Positions 25,360 to 34,496 of a stretch of DNA of 42,803 nt are shown here, in pieces; within the stretch, counting starts at the first letter, position 1, and each line of letters starts with the position of its first letter. The notes below the pieces were generated by a model. It was given only the letters and a program-made list of their open reading frames with translations. It ran no database searches and was not told where the DNA came from. Origin of the DNA: Caulobacter sp. S45 (lineage in GTDB: Bacteria; Pseudomonadota; Alphaproteobacteria; Caulobacterales; Caulobacteraceae); contig NZ_CAHJWH010000009.1 of assembly GCF_903642205.1 (NCBI RefSeq), positions 1 through 42,803 of the forward strand. The letters run 5' to 3'. A program made the position numbers and the translations under genes.

Positions 25360-28230
25360 ATGGCCGACGACCACCTCCCCACAGCCGACTCCGTCCAGAC
25401 CTCGATGCTCGGGGCTGATCTGGCGCAACGCCTGACCCAAGCCAAGGCGCGGGCCGCTTCGGACCCGTTCACCAGCGCAGCGTTGCTATTCGCCCTTGAT
25501 CTCAGCCGGGAGATCGAAGGGGGCGAGACGCCGCTCAACGCTCTAGAGGCTGTGGTCAGCCAGCTGACGGCGCAGGCCTTCACCGCCAGGGCCGAGCGGC
25601 TGGGCCGCTATCTCGGCGATTGCTCTCCGGAGCACCTGCGCGCCCGGTTGGACGCCTTCTTTCAGGCGATCGCGGCGCGAGGCGATTTCGAAGCCTATGC
25701 CAAGGCGGTAGAGGCGGCACCCTTCGGTGTGGTGCTCACCGCCCACCCCACCTTCGCCTTGAACCATGACCTGTCGATCGCCCTGGTCGAGCTTGCGACG
25801 GGGCGAACCATGGGCGGCGAGCCGCTTACGGAGGAGGACCGCGCAGGACGCCTCACCCTCGCCGAGCAGCACCCGCACGGGCCGCCGGCCGAGCTGAGCT
25901 TGGATGTGGAGCACGCCTGGTCGTTGGAAGCGCTGCACAGCGCCCACACCGCGCTCGAGATCGTATACGGCAGCGCCCTGAATGTGGCGCAGCGCAGATG
26001 GCCCACGCTGTGGACCCAGCTGTCTCCGCGGCTCATAACCCTGGCCACCTGGGTCGGCTTCGACCAGGACGGGCGCACCGACGTCACCTGGCAGGTCAGC
26101 ATCGGCAAGCGGCTGCAGCTGAAGCTCGCCGCCCTGGAGCGCCGGCGCACGACCTTGCGCAGCCTCTTGGAGGGCGCCGAGGGGGACTGGCGCTCCGCCC
26201 TGACCTTGGTGGACGACCTGCTGAAGCGAGCCCTTGAGACTACGTCCGGACAGCTCGCAGCCTTGGACGGCGCCGGGGACGATCCGGCCACCCTGCCTGC
26301 TTTCGCCCGCACCATGGTGGCGGGCCGCCCTCAGGCCCTTGTGGAACCGGCGCCCCTGCTGCGTCGGATAGAGGATGCCCTCAAGGCCGCGCCCGACGAT
26401 CAAAGCGGCCGCACGCTGCTGATCCTTCGCGCAGGGATCGCCACGGAAGGCGTAAGCCTGGCCGGCATCCATGTGCGCCTCAACTCGGGCCAGCTGCACA
26501 ATGCGATCCGCCGCGACGTGAACCTGCAGGGTTCGCCTACCGACCCCGCCAACCGGCGCACCTATTTCAGCGCCATCGACGCGCTGATCGGCGAGGCGAC
26601 GCCGGTGGAGATCAACTTCGGCGACCTGGCGCACGAGCCCGCCTCGGCCCGGCGGCTGATGATGACGGTAGCGCAGATGCGCAAGTATGTGGACGCCTCC
26701 ACCCCCGTCCGCTTCCTGATCGCCGAGACGGAGACGGGCTTCACCCTGCTCACTGCGCTCTACTTTGCGCGCCTGTTCGGAGTGGAGGACCATGTCGAGA
26801 TATCGCCGCTGTTCGAGACAGAGGAGGCGTTCGAGCGGGGCGAGAAGGTGGTGGAGGAGGCGCTGCGCTCGCGCCATTTCCGCGACTACCTGGTGCGCCA
26901 GGGCCGGCTGGCGATCGAGTTCGGCTTTTCCGATTCGGGCCGCTTCATCGGGCAGCTCGCCGCCACCTTCCGCATCGAGCGGCTGCGCTTACGCTTGGCG
27001 GAGATGATGCGCGAGGAGGGTCTCAGCGGGCTGGAGATCGTCTTCTTCAACACCCACGGCGAGTCGGTGGGTCGCGGCGGCCATCCAGGAGGCCTCGGCG
27101 ACCGGTTCCGCTACGCCGCCCCGCCCCGCTCCCGCGCCGAGTTCGCCCGGCTGGGCATCCGCGTGAAGGAGGAGGACGCCTTCCAGGGCGGAGAAGGCTA
27201 TCTGCCCCTGATGATCCCGGCCGCGGCCCTGGCCACGGTGACGACGGCGCTGGAAACCGTGCTGCTGGACGACCCGGAGGCCGAAGCCGATCCGATCTAC
27301 GACGACCCGGATTTCGCTACCGAGTTCTTCGCCACCTGCGAGCAGGATTTTGCGAGCCTGGTGGCCGATCCGGACTATGCGGCCCTGGTCGGCCTGTTCG
27401 CCACCCACCTGCTCCCTAAGACCGGCTCGCGGCCGGTTCAGCGGCAGTCCGGCGACGGAGGACGGCCACAGACGCTCGCCAGCGTCTCCGAGCTGCGGGC
27501 CATCCCCAACAATGGCATCCTGCAGCAGCTCGGCTACCTGGCCAACAGCCTGTTTGGGCTCGGGCGAGCGGCGGGGAAGAACCGCGCCACCTTCGAACTC
27601 ATGCGCGAGCGCTCGCCCCGCTTCCGCCGCGCCCTAGCCCTTGCGGAGAGCGCAGCGGCGGCCAGCGACCTGACGGTGCTTGAGGCCTACGCGGCCTCGC
27701 TGCAGCCGGCGCTCTGGCTTGCCCGGGCCGCCGCGGCCGAAGCGCCTGGCTGTGATCTTGAGCTGGCCGGCGTGGTGGAGGGGACGGGGCTGAGCGAGCA
27801 CCTTCAGCGGGTCGACCGCCGGCTGAAGGCGGAGGACGTGCGCATCCGCGCCGCTGGCGTCCGCACCACCCAGGGCGGTCGGCTGGAGCTGCTGCACGCC
27901 ATCCGCATCGCGCTGATCCAGGCCAGCGACCGGCTCGCGGTCCAAGTGCCGGACTTCAATCCGCGAGGTGAGATCACCCTCGCCGTCATCCAGCAGCGGC
28001 TTCTGCGGCTTGACGTGCCGGCCAGCGTGGAGCTGCTGCGGCAGTTCTTCCCGCTACACGGCGAGCCGCCGTCGGACGCCGATTTCGGGGAGTCCTCCAG
28101 CTACGCCGCCGCCGGCGCGCAGGGCTATCGCCGCGAGACGGAGCAGGTCTTCGAGCCGCTCGAGCGCCTGTTCGGCCTGCTGCTGAAGATCAGCCACGCG
28201 GTAAGCCACGAGACGGGCGCCTGCGGCTGA
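25360..28230 (+). CDS. Divergent phosphoenolpyruvate carboxylase homologue
   Basis: A 956-aa protein of PEPC length and layout. Clear matches are VVLTAHPT with the catalytic His (H129), the ISPLFETEEA metal-ligand Glu (E486), GFSDS with the second acidic ligand (D525), and SVGRGG with the loop Arg (R572). Several usually invariant positions differ. GGDRDGNP is GFDQDGRT (233-240). The SDSxKD lysine is Arg (R528). FHGRGGSVGRGG is FNTHGESVGRGG (563-574). The RQxSxRH region is RLNSGQLH (373-380). The C-terminal RNTG is HETG followed by three extra residues. The enzyme may keep anaplerotic PEPC activity with altered regulation, or may have another function. Relatives in Caulobacterales are, as far as I recall, annotated as ppc. 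Function is inferred only. Confidence 0.75.
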   Translation: MADDHLPTADSVQTSMLGADLAQRLTQAKARAASDPFTSAALLFALDLSREIEGGETPLNALEAVVSQLTAQAFTARAERLGRYLGDCSPEHLRARLDAFFQAIAARGDFEAYAKAVEAAPFGVVLTAHPTFALNHDLSIALVELATGRTMGGEPLTEEDRAGRLTLAEQHPHGPPAELSLDVEHAWSLEALHSAHTALEIVYGSALNVAQRRWPTLWTQLSPRLITLATWVGFDQDGRTDVTWQVSIGKRLQLKLAALERRRTTLRSLLEGAEGDWRSALTLVDDLLKRALETTSGQLAALDGAGDDPATLPAFARTMVAGRPQALVEPAPLLRRIEDALKAAPDDQSGRTLLILRAGIATEGVSLAGIHVRLNSGQLHNAIRRDVNLQGSPTDPANRRTYFSAIDALIGEATPVEINFGDLAHEPASARRLMMTVAQMRKYVDASTPVRFLIAETETGFTLLTALYFARLFGVEDHVEISPLFETEEAFERGEKVVEEALRSRHFRDYLVRQGRLAIEFGFSDSGRFIGQLAATFRIERLRLRLAEMMREEGLSGLEIVFFNTHGESVGRGGHPGGLGDRFRYAAPPRSRAEFARLGIRVKEEDAFQGGEGYLPLMIPAAALATVTTALETVLLDDPEAEADPIYDDPDFATEFFATCEQDFASLVADPDYAALVGLFATHLLPKTGSRPVQRQSGDGGRPQTLASVSELRAIPNNGILQQLGYLANSLFGLGRAAGKNRATFELMRERSPRFRRALALAESAAAASDLTVLEAYAASLQPALWLARAAAAEAPGCDLELAGVVEGTGLSEHLQRVDRRLKAEDVRIRAAGVRTTQGGRLELLHAIRIALIQASDRLAVQVPDFNPRGEITLAVIQQRLLRLDVPASVELLRQFFPLHGEPPSDADFGESSSYAAAGAQGYRRETEQVFEPLERLFGLLLKISHAVSHETGACG

Positions 28231-28289
28231 GGAACAGTCCGGCCCAGCAAGCGTTGCCGTGACGGGTATTCAGACAGAGGGGTTGGGCG

Positions 28290-28460
28290 ATGCTCAAGTG
28301 GGCCATCATCTTCGCCATCGTCGCGGTGATCGCAGGCGCGCTGGGCTTCGGCGGGATCGCGGGCGCCGCGGCCGGTATCGCAAAAATCCTGTTCTTCCTG
28401 TTCGTGGTGATCTGCGCGCTTTTTCTCATCCTTGGTTTCACCATAGCCAAGAAGGTCTAG
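28290..28460 (+). CDS. DUF1328 (UPF0391) small membrane protein
   Basis: A 56-aa protein translated [20 protein letters not shown] with a second helix, [16 protein letters not shown], and a KK end. It matches the DUF1328 family (E. coli YtjA type): two transmembrane helices joined by a Gly/Ala-rich turn ([12 protein letters not shown]). The family's function is unknown; members are often stress-induced. GAGGGG lies upstream of the ATG. It starts 59 bp after the PEPC-like gene and ends 1 bp before the convergent MFS gene. Confidence 0.85.
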   Translation: MLKWAIIFAIVAVIAGALGFGGIAGAAAGIAKILFFLFVVICALFLILGFTIAKKV

Positions 28461-28461
28461 C

Positions 28462-29868
28462 CTACCGCTCCGACCCCAGCCGCCAAGCGGCGAGGACGGC
28501 GAGCAGGGCCACGGGAAGGAAGGCGCCGAGCAGGATCGGCGAGGCCGCAGCGGCGGCGTGCAGCGAGAAGCCCTGCGCCAGCCCAAGCAGGTTGGCCAGG
28601 ACGCTCGCCGCCGCCGACCCTATGGCGTTGCCCAGGATCTGGGTCATGGGTATGGCCGACGACCCGATGGCCGCTTCGTCGTCGGGCAAGGCGTTCAGCA
28701 CCCTCTGGGCGATGAAGGACCAGCAGAGGCCGAAGCCGCCTCCCATCCCCATGGCGGAGGCGCAGATCAGCGCCACGCCTGCGCTGGACAGGGTCAGGGC
28801 GCATGCGGCGAGCCCCGTCGCCGCCGTGGCGGCTCCAAGGCGTATGAACATGCCTCTCAGGCGGGCCGGAGCCCTGGCGACGAGCAGGGCGGTGACGGTC
28901 CAGCCGATCGACTCGCTGGCCACCGCATAGCCGGCCTGGAGCGGCGTGAGCCCTAGCCGGGCCTGGAGCAGCGCCGCGCCATAGACCGAGAAGCCGATGG
29001 CCGACGCCGACAGCAGGAGCACCGCGGCATAGCCTTGCCCCGGCCAGCTGCCGAAATCACTCGCCTGGGCAGGCAGCAGGCGGAGATCCGCCCCGGCGTC
29101 CACCCTGAGGGTCGCTAAGAGCAGGGCCAGCCCTGCGGCGACCATCAGTCCGGCGGCGGCCGGCCTGTGCACCACGCCCGCGACCGCTATCAGCGCCACG
29201 GCGGCCGTGAGCATCAGGAGCTGCAGGCCGGGCAGTCGTCGAGGTTCCGACACGGGCTCCGGCCCGATCCTCAGCAGTCCGAGGGTCGCCAGCGCGAAGG
29301 CCGCCGCCTGGGCCGCGAACACCCAGAAGACGCCGCGCCACAGGTGGGCGCTGGCGAACAGCCCACCGACCAACGGACCCAGCAGGGTCGCTACGCCCCA
29401 GACGCCGGACAGGATCGCGAAGATGCTCGACCACATGCGCTCCGGGAAGCTTCCCCGTACGGCGACATAGCAAAGCCCCATCACAAAGCCCGCCCCGCCG
29501 CCCTGCAGCAGCCGGCCCAGGAGAAAGGGCCAGATCGACCCCGCCAGGGCGCTGACGACGCAGCCGGTGGCGTAGAGCAGGCCACAGGCCGCCAGGGCGT
29601 GACGCAGGCCCATGCGTTGGGCCAGCAGTCCGGCGCCCGCCCCGGCGAGGATCGAGCCGAGCATGAAGCCTGCCGTGGCCCAGGCGAAGTAGGCGTAGCC
29701 GCCGATGTCCCTGGCCACGCTCGGCATGATCGTCGCGGTGACCAGGGCGTCCACCGCGTTCAGCCACACGCCCAGGCACAGCACGCCGAAGGTCAGGGCC
29801 CTAGGGCCGCGGAGCAGTTCGCTCCATCGCGCCGGAGCTTCGGTCACCGGCGAACGGGACGTCATCAT
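28462..29868 (-). CDS. MFS transporter (DHA2-like multidrug exporter)
   Basis: An inner-membrane transporter of about 468 aa with many hydrophobic segments. The N-terminal helix LTFGVLCLGVWLNAVDALVTATIMPSVARDIGG resembles the DHA2 (14-TM drug:proton antiporter) family's first helix and loop. GRLLQGGGAGFVMGL is the helix 4 motif and GPLVGGLF the helix 5 motif. The substrate is unknown. Tandem ATGs occur at 29868 and 29865; either is possible, while the frame upstream to 29964 lacks support. The divergent gap to oligopeptidase B contains a possible gene remnant. Confidence 0.85.
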   Translation of the reverse strand: MMTSRSPVTEAPARWSELLRGPRALTFGVLCLGVWLNAVDALVTATIMPSVARDIGGYAYFAWATAGFMLGSILAGAGAGLLAQRMGLRHALAACGLLYATGCVVSALAGSIWPFLLGRLLQGGGAGFVMGLCYVAVRGSFPERMWSSIFAILSGVWGVATLLGPLVGGLFASAHLWRGVFWVFAAQAAAFALATLGLLRIGPEPVSEPRRLPGLQLLMLTAAVALIAVAGVVHRPAAAGLMVAAGLALLLATLRVDAGADLRLLPAQASDFGSWPGQGYAAVLLLSASAIGFSVYGAALLQARLGLTPLQAGYAVASESIGWTVTALLVARAPARLRGMFIRLGAATAATGLAACALTLSSAGVALICASAMGMGGGFGLCWSFIAQRVLNALPDDEAAIGSSAIPMTQILGNAIGSAAASVLANLLGLAQGFSLHAAAAASPILLGAFLPVALLAVLAAWRLGSER

Positions 29869-29905
29869 GGGTCTGTAGAGGCAGGGCGCGTGAGGCGATA
29901 GCTGA

Positions 29906-30106
29906 TGCAAGGGCCGTTGGTGGCGGGAGATCGCAAACGCTTGCCGCAGCGATGCAGGCGACACGCCCGCGCGCAGCGGCTATCTGGTGGCTGCCGACCG
30001 GGAGCACGCCGGCCGCTCACCGTCGCTGGACCCGGCCGCCCATTTGGCGGCGGCCGAGGTCCGCGGCTTCATGCACCAGCAGCCGAGCCTGATCGCCCAT
30101 GGATGA
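29906..30106 (+). other. Possible small ORF or gene remnant before ptrB
   Basis: A frame open from 29906 to a TGA at 30104-30106 has no ATG near its start. It encodes a plausible protein tail (TPARSGYLVAADREHAG ... DPAAHLAAAEVRGFMHQQPS). It overlaps the ptrB start by 8 bp in the manner of an upstream operon gene. It could be the decayed 3' end of a lost gene, perhaps a regulator, or random open frame in GC-rich DNA. I do not recognise it. Confidence 0.2.
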
Positions 30107-32228
30107 CGCCTCCGTCCGCCCCGCCCCGCTCCTCCCGCCGGCGGCCGAGAAGCGCCCCCTACGGATCGAGCAGCTCGGGCAAGTCCGCACCGACGACTAT
30201 GCCTGGCTGAAGGACGAGGCCTGGCAGAAGGTGATGCGCGACCCGGGCGTGCTGCGCTCCGACATCCGCGCCCACCTCGAGGCCGAGAACGCCTACACCG
30301 CCGCCCTGCTCGCCCCCACCGAAGCCCTGCAGGCCGAGCTGTTCGCCGAGATGCGCGGCCGCATCAAGGAGGACGACAGCTCGGTCCCCGCCCCGGACGG
30401 TCCTTTCGACTACTACGCCCGCTACGAGACCGGCGCCCAGCATCCCGTCTACGCCCGCACGCCGAGGTCCGGCGGCCCGGAAGAGGTGCTGCTGGACGCC
30501 GACGCGGCCGCGCACGGCAAGGCGTTCTTCGACATCGGGGCGGCCGAGCACAGCGACGACCACGCCCTGTTCGCCTACGCCGTGGATGAGCAGGGCTCGG
30601 AATACTTCCGCATCGAGGTGAAGGACTTGGCCACGGGCGAGCTGCTGCCAGGCCCGGTGGACAGCTCGACCGGCGCCTTCGCCCTCTCGCCGGACAGCGC
30701 GTGGCTCTTCTGGGTCTGGCGCGACGAGAACGGCCGCCCCGCCAAGGTCTTCCGGCGTCCGCTGCGCGGCGGCGAGGACGTGCTGGTCTACGCCGAACCT
30801 GACGGCGGCATGTTCCTGTCGGTGGACGTCACCCAGAGCCGCGCCTTCATCGTCATCGGCGCCGGCAACCATGAGACCAGCGAGGTGCGCCTGATCGCGG
30901 CCACCGACCCGACCGCAGACCCGCGGCTGGTGGAGCCCCGCCAGGTGGGCCTGCGCTACGAGCTGGAGCACTGGGACGGCCGCTTCGTGGTGCTGACCAA
31001 CGCCGACGGCGCGCTGGACTACAAGCTCTGCTTGGCCGAGGAGGCCGATCCATCCAAGGCCGGCTGGCGCGACTGGATCGCCCACCGGCCGGGCCGCTTC
31101 GTCGCCGGCATGGTGGCGCACAAGGACTGGTTGGTGCGCCTGGAGCGGGTGGACGCCAACAACCGGATCGTGGTCACCGCCCGCGACGGCCTGGCCGAGC
31201 ACACGGTGGGCTTCGACGAGGAGGCCTATGCGCTAGGCGTCGACGGCGGCTACGAGTACGACACCGCGACCCTGCGCTTCACCTATCAGTCGCCGACCAC
31301 GCCGCGCTCCACCTACGACTACGACATGGCCACCCGCGAGCGGACCCTGCGCAAGGTGCAGGAGGTGCCCTCCGGACACGACCCTGCGGGCTACGTGGCC
31401 CGCCGGCTGCACGCTGCGGCCAAGGACGGCGCCTCGGTCCCGATCACGGTGCTGATGCGCGCCGACACGCCGCTCGACGGCTCGGCGCCCCTACTGCTCT
31501 ACGGCTATGGGGCCTACGGCATTCCCATGGAGCCGGGCTTCTCCATCCGCTCGCTCAGCCTGGTGGACCGCGGCTGGATCTGGGCCACCGCCCACATCCG
31601 CGGCGGCACGGAGAAGGGATGGGGCTGGTTCCTGGACGGCCGTGGCGAGAAGAAGCCCAACACCTTCAGCGACTTCATCGCCTGCGCCGAGCACCTGCAT
31701 GCTGCGGGCTACAGCGCGCCTGTGCGGACGGTGGCCTATGGCGGCTCGGCCGGCGGCATGCTGATGGGCGCGGTCACCAACCTGCGCCCGGACCTGTGGG
31801 CAGGGATCGTCGCCGCCGTCCCCTTCGTGGACGTGCTGAACACCATGAGCGACGCCGACCTGCCGCTGACCCCGCCCGAATGGCCGGAGTGGGGCAACCC
31901 GCTGATCGATCCGGCCGCCTACGCACGCATCGCCGGCTACAGCCCCTACGACAACGTCGCCGATGCGCCCTCCCCCGCCGTCCTCGCCACCGGCGGCCTG
32001 TCGGACCCGCGGGTGACCTACTGGGAGCCTGCCAAGTGGGTGGCCAGGCTTCGGGCGCACAGCACCAGCGACCGGCCGATCCTGCTCAAGATCAACATGG
32101 AGGCGGGCCACGGCGGCGCGTCGGGCCGTTTCGACTTCCTCAAGGAGATCGCCTTCGACTACGCCTTTGCGATCTGGGCGGTGGAGCACGGCTGGATCCA
32201 TGGACGAGGCGACGGCGAGACGGGTTGA
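30099..32228 (+). CDS. ptrB: Oligopeptidase B (prolyl oligopeptidase family S9A)
   Basis: A 709-aa serine peptidase that cleaves short peptides after basic residues. The N-terminal beta-propeller covers about 75-410. The C-terminal alpha/beta-hydrolase domain starts near 430 (LLLYGYGAYG ...). The nucleophile is S550 in YGGSAGGML, the catalytic His is H671 in EAGHGGASGR, and the acid lies in the ATGGLSDPRVTYWEP region. No signal peptide is seen, so it is probably cytosolic. The ATG at 30099 gives a typical N-terminus (PPAAEKRPLRIEQLGQVRTDDY). The 3' end overlaps the acetyltransferase gene by 29 bp. Confidence 0.93.
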   Translation: MDDASVRPAPLLPPAAEKRPLRIEQLGQVRTDDYAWLKDEAWQKVMRDPGVLRSDIRAHLEAENAYTAALLAPTEALQAELFAEMRGRIKEDDSSVPAPDGPFDYYARYETGAQHPVYARTPRSGGPEEVLLDADAAAHGKAFFDIGAAEHSDDHALFAYAVDEQGSEYFRIEVKDLATGELLPGPVDSSTGAFALSPDSAWLFWVWRDENGRPAKVFRRPLRGGEDVLVYAEPDGGMFLSVDVTQSRAFIVIGAGNHETSEVRLIAATDPTADPRLVEPRQVGLRYELEHWDGRFVVLTNADGALDYKLCLAEEADPSKAGWRDWIAHRPGRFVAGMVAHKDWLVRLERVDANNRIVVTARDGLAEHTVGFDEEAYALGVDGGYEYDTATLRFTYQSPTTPRSTYDYDMATRERTLRKVQEVPSGHDPAGYVARRLHAAAKDGASVPITVLMRADTPLDGSAPLLLYGYGAYGIPMEPGFSIRSLSLVDRGWIWATAHIRGGTEKGWGWFLDGRGEKKPNTFSDFIACAEHLHAAGYSAPVRTVAYGGSAGGMLMGAVTNLRPDLWAGIVAAVPFVDVLNTMSDADLPLTPPEWPEWGNPLIDPAAYARIAGYSPYDNVADAPSPAVLATGGLSDPRVTYWEPAKWVARLRAHSTSDRPILLKINMEAGHGGASGRFDFLKEIAFDYAFAIWAVEHGWIHGRGDGETG

Positions 32229-32733
32229 GGTCAGGCCGGCGACGCTCGCGGACGCCGCCGCCGTCGCCGCCATCTACGGCCACCACGTCCTGCACGGCGT
32301 GGGCACCTTCGAGGAGACGCCACCCGATTCGGCCGAGATGGCGGCGCGCATGGCGGCCGTGGCTGAGGCCGGGCTCCCCTGGTTCGTGGCGGAGGCGGGG
32401 GACCATGTGCTCGGCTACGCCTGCGTGAGGCCCTATAATCCGCGCTCCGGCTACCGCTTCTGCGTCGAGGACAGCGTCTTCGTCGCGGCCGAGGCCTGCA
32501 GCCGAGGTCTGGGCCGCCAGCTGCTGTCGACGGTGATCGAAGCCTGCACGGTCCTCGGCCGCACCCAGATGGTGGCGGTGATCGGCGACAGCGGCAACCA
32601 CGCTTCCATCCGCCTGCACCGGGCGCTCGGCTTCCAGCACGTCGGCGTCCTGAAGCAACTCGGCTTCAAGAACGGGCGATGGCTGGACGTCGTGCTGATG
32701 CAGCGGGCGTTGGCCGCACCGGCCCGCTCATAG
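32200..32733 (+). CDS. Phosphinothricin N-acetyltransferase-like GNAT protein
   Basis: A 177-aa acetyl-CoA-dependent transferase. RPATLADAAAVAAIYGHHVLHGVGTFEE at the start and GFQHVGVLKQLGFKNGRWLDVVLMQ at the end match the phosphinothricin-acetyltransferase (PAT/Bar-like) family, with the acetyl-CoA loop near SRGLGRQLLSTV. Many chromosomal relatives act on methionine sulfone or sulfoximine or on unknown amines; herbicide resistance should not be assumed. The ATG at 32200 lies inside ptrB, a 29-bp overlap suggesting coupled translation. Confidence 0.85.
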   Translation: MDEATARRVEVRPATLADAAAVAAIYGHHVLHGVGTFEETPPDSAEMAARMAAVAEAGLPWFVAEAGDHVLGYACVRPYNPRSGYRFCVEDSVFVAAEACSRGLGRQLLSTVIEACTVLGRTQMVAVIGDSGNHASIRLHRALGFQHVGVLKQLGFKNGRWLDVVLMQRALAAPARS

Positions 32734-32799
32734 GCGTTTCAGGCCGCCGTCAGGCGGAAAGCCGTCGCCGCGGAAGCTTGCAGGCGGTATGCAGCCAAG

Positions 32800-33576
32800 A
32801 TGGAGTTGCTTGCAACCACCGCTGCGCTGAGCGCCATCATCGCACTGCGCTACCTGCTTGTAGCGGCGGGACTGTACCGGCTGCTATGGCGGCGGGGAGA
32901 GCCGCGCCTGCGAAGCACGCGGCTGAATACGCGCCCGCCCGCTCGGGCCGCCATACTGCACGAGCTGCGCGCGTCGCTGATCTCCTCGCCCATCTACGCC
33001 TTTCCCGCCGCCATAGCGCTCGATGCCTTCGAGCATGGGCGCGGGCTGATCTATGCCGATCCAAGCCGCTACGGCCTGTGGTGGCTGCCGGCGAGTGCTC
33101 TGATCTACCTGGTCGTCCAGGACACCTACTACTACTGGGCGCACCGGGCGATGCACCATCGCTGGGCCTTCGCCTGGACCCATCGCGGCCATCACCTGTC
33201 GCGCGAGCCGACGCCTTTCGCCTCCTTCGCGTTCGACGCGGTGGAGGCTGCGGGGACCGCCTGGGTGCTGCCGGCCCTGACCTTCTTCGTGCCCATCCAA
33301 TGGGGCGTCGCGCTGGCCCTGCTGACCCTCATGACATTGGCGGCGCTGATGAATCACTGCGGATTTGAGCTTTGGCCTCAGAGCTGGGTGAGAGGGCCGG
33401 TGGGGCGCTGGCTGATCACCGCCACCCACCACAGCCTTCATCACACTCGGTTCCGCTGCAACTACGGCCTCTATTCGCGCGCCTGGGACCGCTGGATGGG
33501 CACCGACGCCATGCCGGTGCTCGCTGAGGAACTCGCGCAGGTCCAAGTCCAGCCAACCCCGCTGCAGACCGCGTGA
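32800..33576 (+). CDS. Sterol desaturase / fatty acid hydroxylase family protein
   Basis: A 258-aa membrane di-iron enzyme. The eight-histidine pattern is complete: HRAMHH (115-120), HRGHH (128-132) and HHSLHH (210-215), with another His at 186 (LMNHCGF). Four or so hydrophobic segments surround these motifs. Members hydroxylate or desaturate lipids, carotenoids or hopanoids; the substrate here cannot be told. It is separated from the acetyltransferase by 66 bp, and its stop overlaps the mazG start as GTGA. Confidence 0.87.
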   Translation: MELLATTAALSAIIALRYLLVAAGLYRLLWRRGEPRLRSTRLNTRPPARAAILHELRASLISSPIYAFPAAIALDAFEHGRGLIYADPSRYGLWWLPASALIYLVVQDTYYYWAHRAMHHRWAFAWTHRGHHLSREPTPFASFAFDAVEAAGTAWVLPALTFFVPIQWGVALALLTLMTLAALMNHCGFELWPQSWVRGPVGRWLITATHHSLHHTRFRCNYGLYSRAWDRWMGTDAMPVLAEELAQVQVQPTPLQTA

Positions 33577-34373
33577 GCCAGGTCGCCCAGATCGACCGCC
33601 TGCTGGCCATCATGGCGCGGCTGCGCGACCCTGCGGGCGGATGTCCGTGGGACCTGGAGCAGACCTTCGCCTCCATCTCGCCCTACACGCTGGAGGAGGC
33701 TTACGAGGTCGTCGACGCCATAGAACGCAATGATCTGAATGATTTGCGAGAAGAACTTGGCGACCTGCTTCTGCAGGTGGTGTTCCATTCCCGGATGGCC
33801 GAGGAGCAGGGCGCCTTCGCTTTCGAGGACGTGGCCGCCGCCATCTGCGACAAGATGGTGCGGCGGCACCCGAATGTGTTCGGGGAGGCCGCCTTCGAGA
33901 GCGTGGCCGAGCGGGGCGCAGCTTGGGAAACGATCAAGGCGGCCGAGCGGGCGTCCAAGGGGGCGCACCGGGCCGGCGTGCTGGACGACGTGCCGGCCGG
34001 ACTGCCGGGGCTGGTGCGGGCGGTGAAGCTGACCAGGCGGGCGGCGCGGGTCGGCTTCGACTGGCCTGACACATTGGCGGTGCTGGAGAAACTCCGTGAG
34101 GAGACCGCGGAGCTGGAGGTCGAGATCACAGCCGGCGACAAGGCCAAGGCGCGGGAGGAGCTGGGCGACCTGCTGTTCGTCTGCGCCAACCTGGCCCGAA
34201 AGCTGGAGGTCGATCCGGAGGACACGCTGCGCGCCGCCAACACTAAGTTCATCCGCCGGTTCGGCTTCATCGAGCGGGCGCTGGCGGTGCAGGGCCGCCG
34301 GCCCGAGCAGTCCCATCTCGAAGAGATGGACGCGCTCTGGGATGAGGCCAAACGGGTGGAAAAGGCGGGCTGA
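33573..34373 (+). CDS. mazG: Nucleoside triphosphate pyrophosphohydrolase MazG
   Basis: Hydrolyses NTPs to NMP and pyrophosphate; in E. coli it cleans nucleotide pools and affects (p)ppGpp levels. The 266-aa protein has two MazG domains. The first starts RDPAGGCPWDLEQTFASISPYTLEEAYEV, followed by LREELGDLLLQVVFHSRMAEE with the EExxE...D metal motif. The second has LREETAELEVEI and AREELGDLLFVCANLARKL. The GTG start overlaps the preceding stop codon. It converges on the hflX-hfq side of the locus, with the small ORF at 34497 between. Confidence 0.94.
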   Translation: MSQVAQIDRLLAIMARLRDPAGGCPWDLEQTFASISPYTLEEAYEVVDAIERNDLNDLREELGDLLLQVVFHSRMAEEQGAFAFEDVAAAICDKMVRRHPNVFGEAAFESVAERGAAWETIKAAERASKGAHRAGVLDDVPAGLPGLVRAVKLTRRAARVGFDWPDTLAVLEKLREETAELEVEITAGDKAKAREELGDLLFVCANLARKLEVDPEDTLRAANTKFIRRFGFIERALAVQGRRPEQSHLEEMDALWDEAKRVEKAG

Positions 34374-34496
34374 ACCGCCTCGGATCAAGGATTCAGCCGA
34401 AATGAATCGACAGCCCGACCGTGGCTAATCGCCAGCCAGGGCCCACCTGAGACGCACCGGCTCGCCAACTCGGCGGCTCACCGTCAGGAGACTCCC

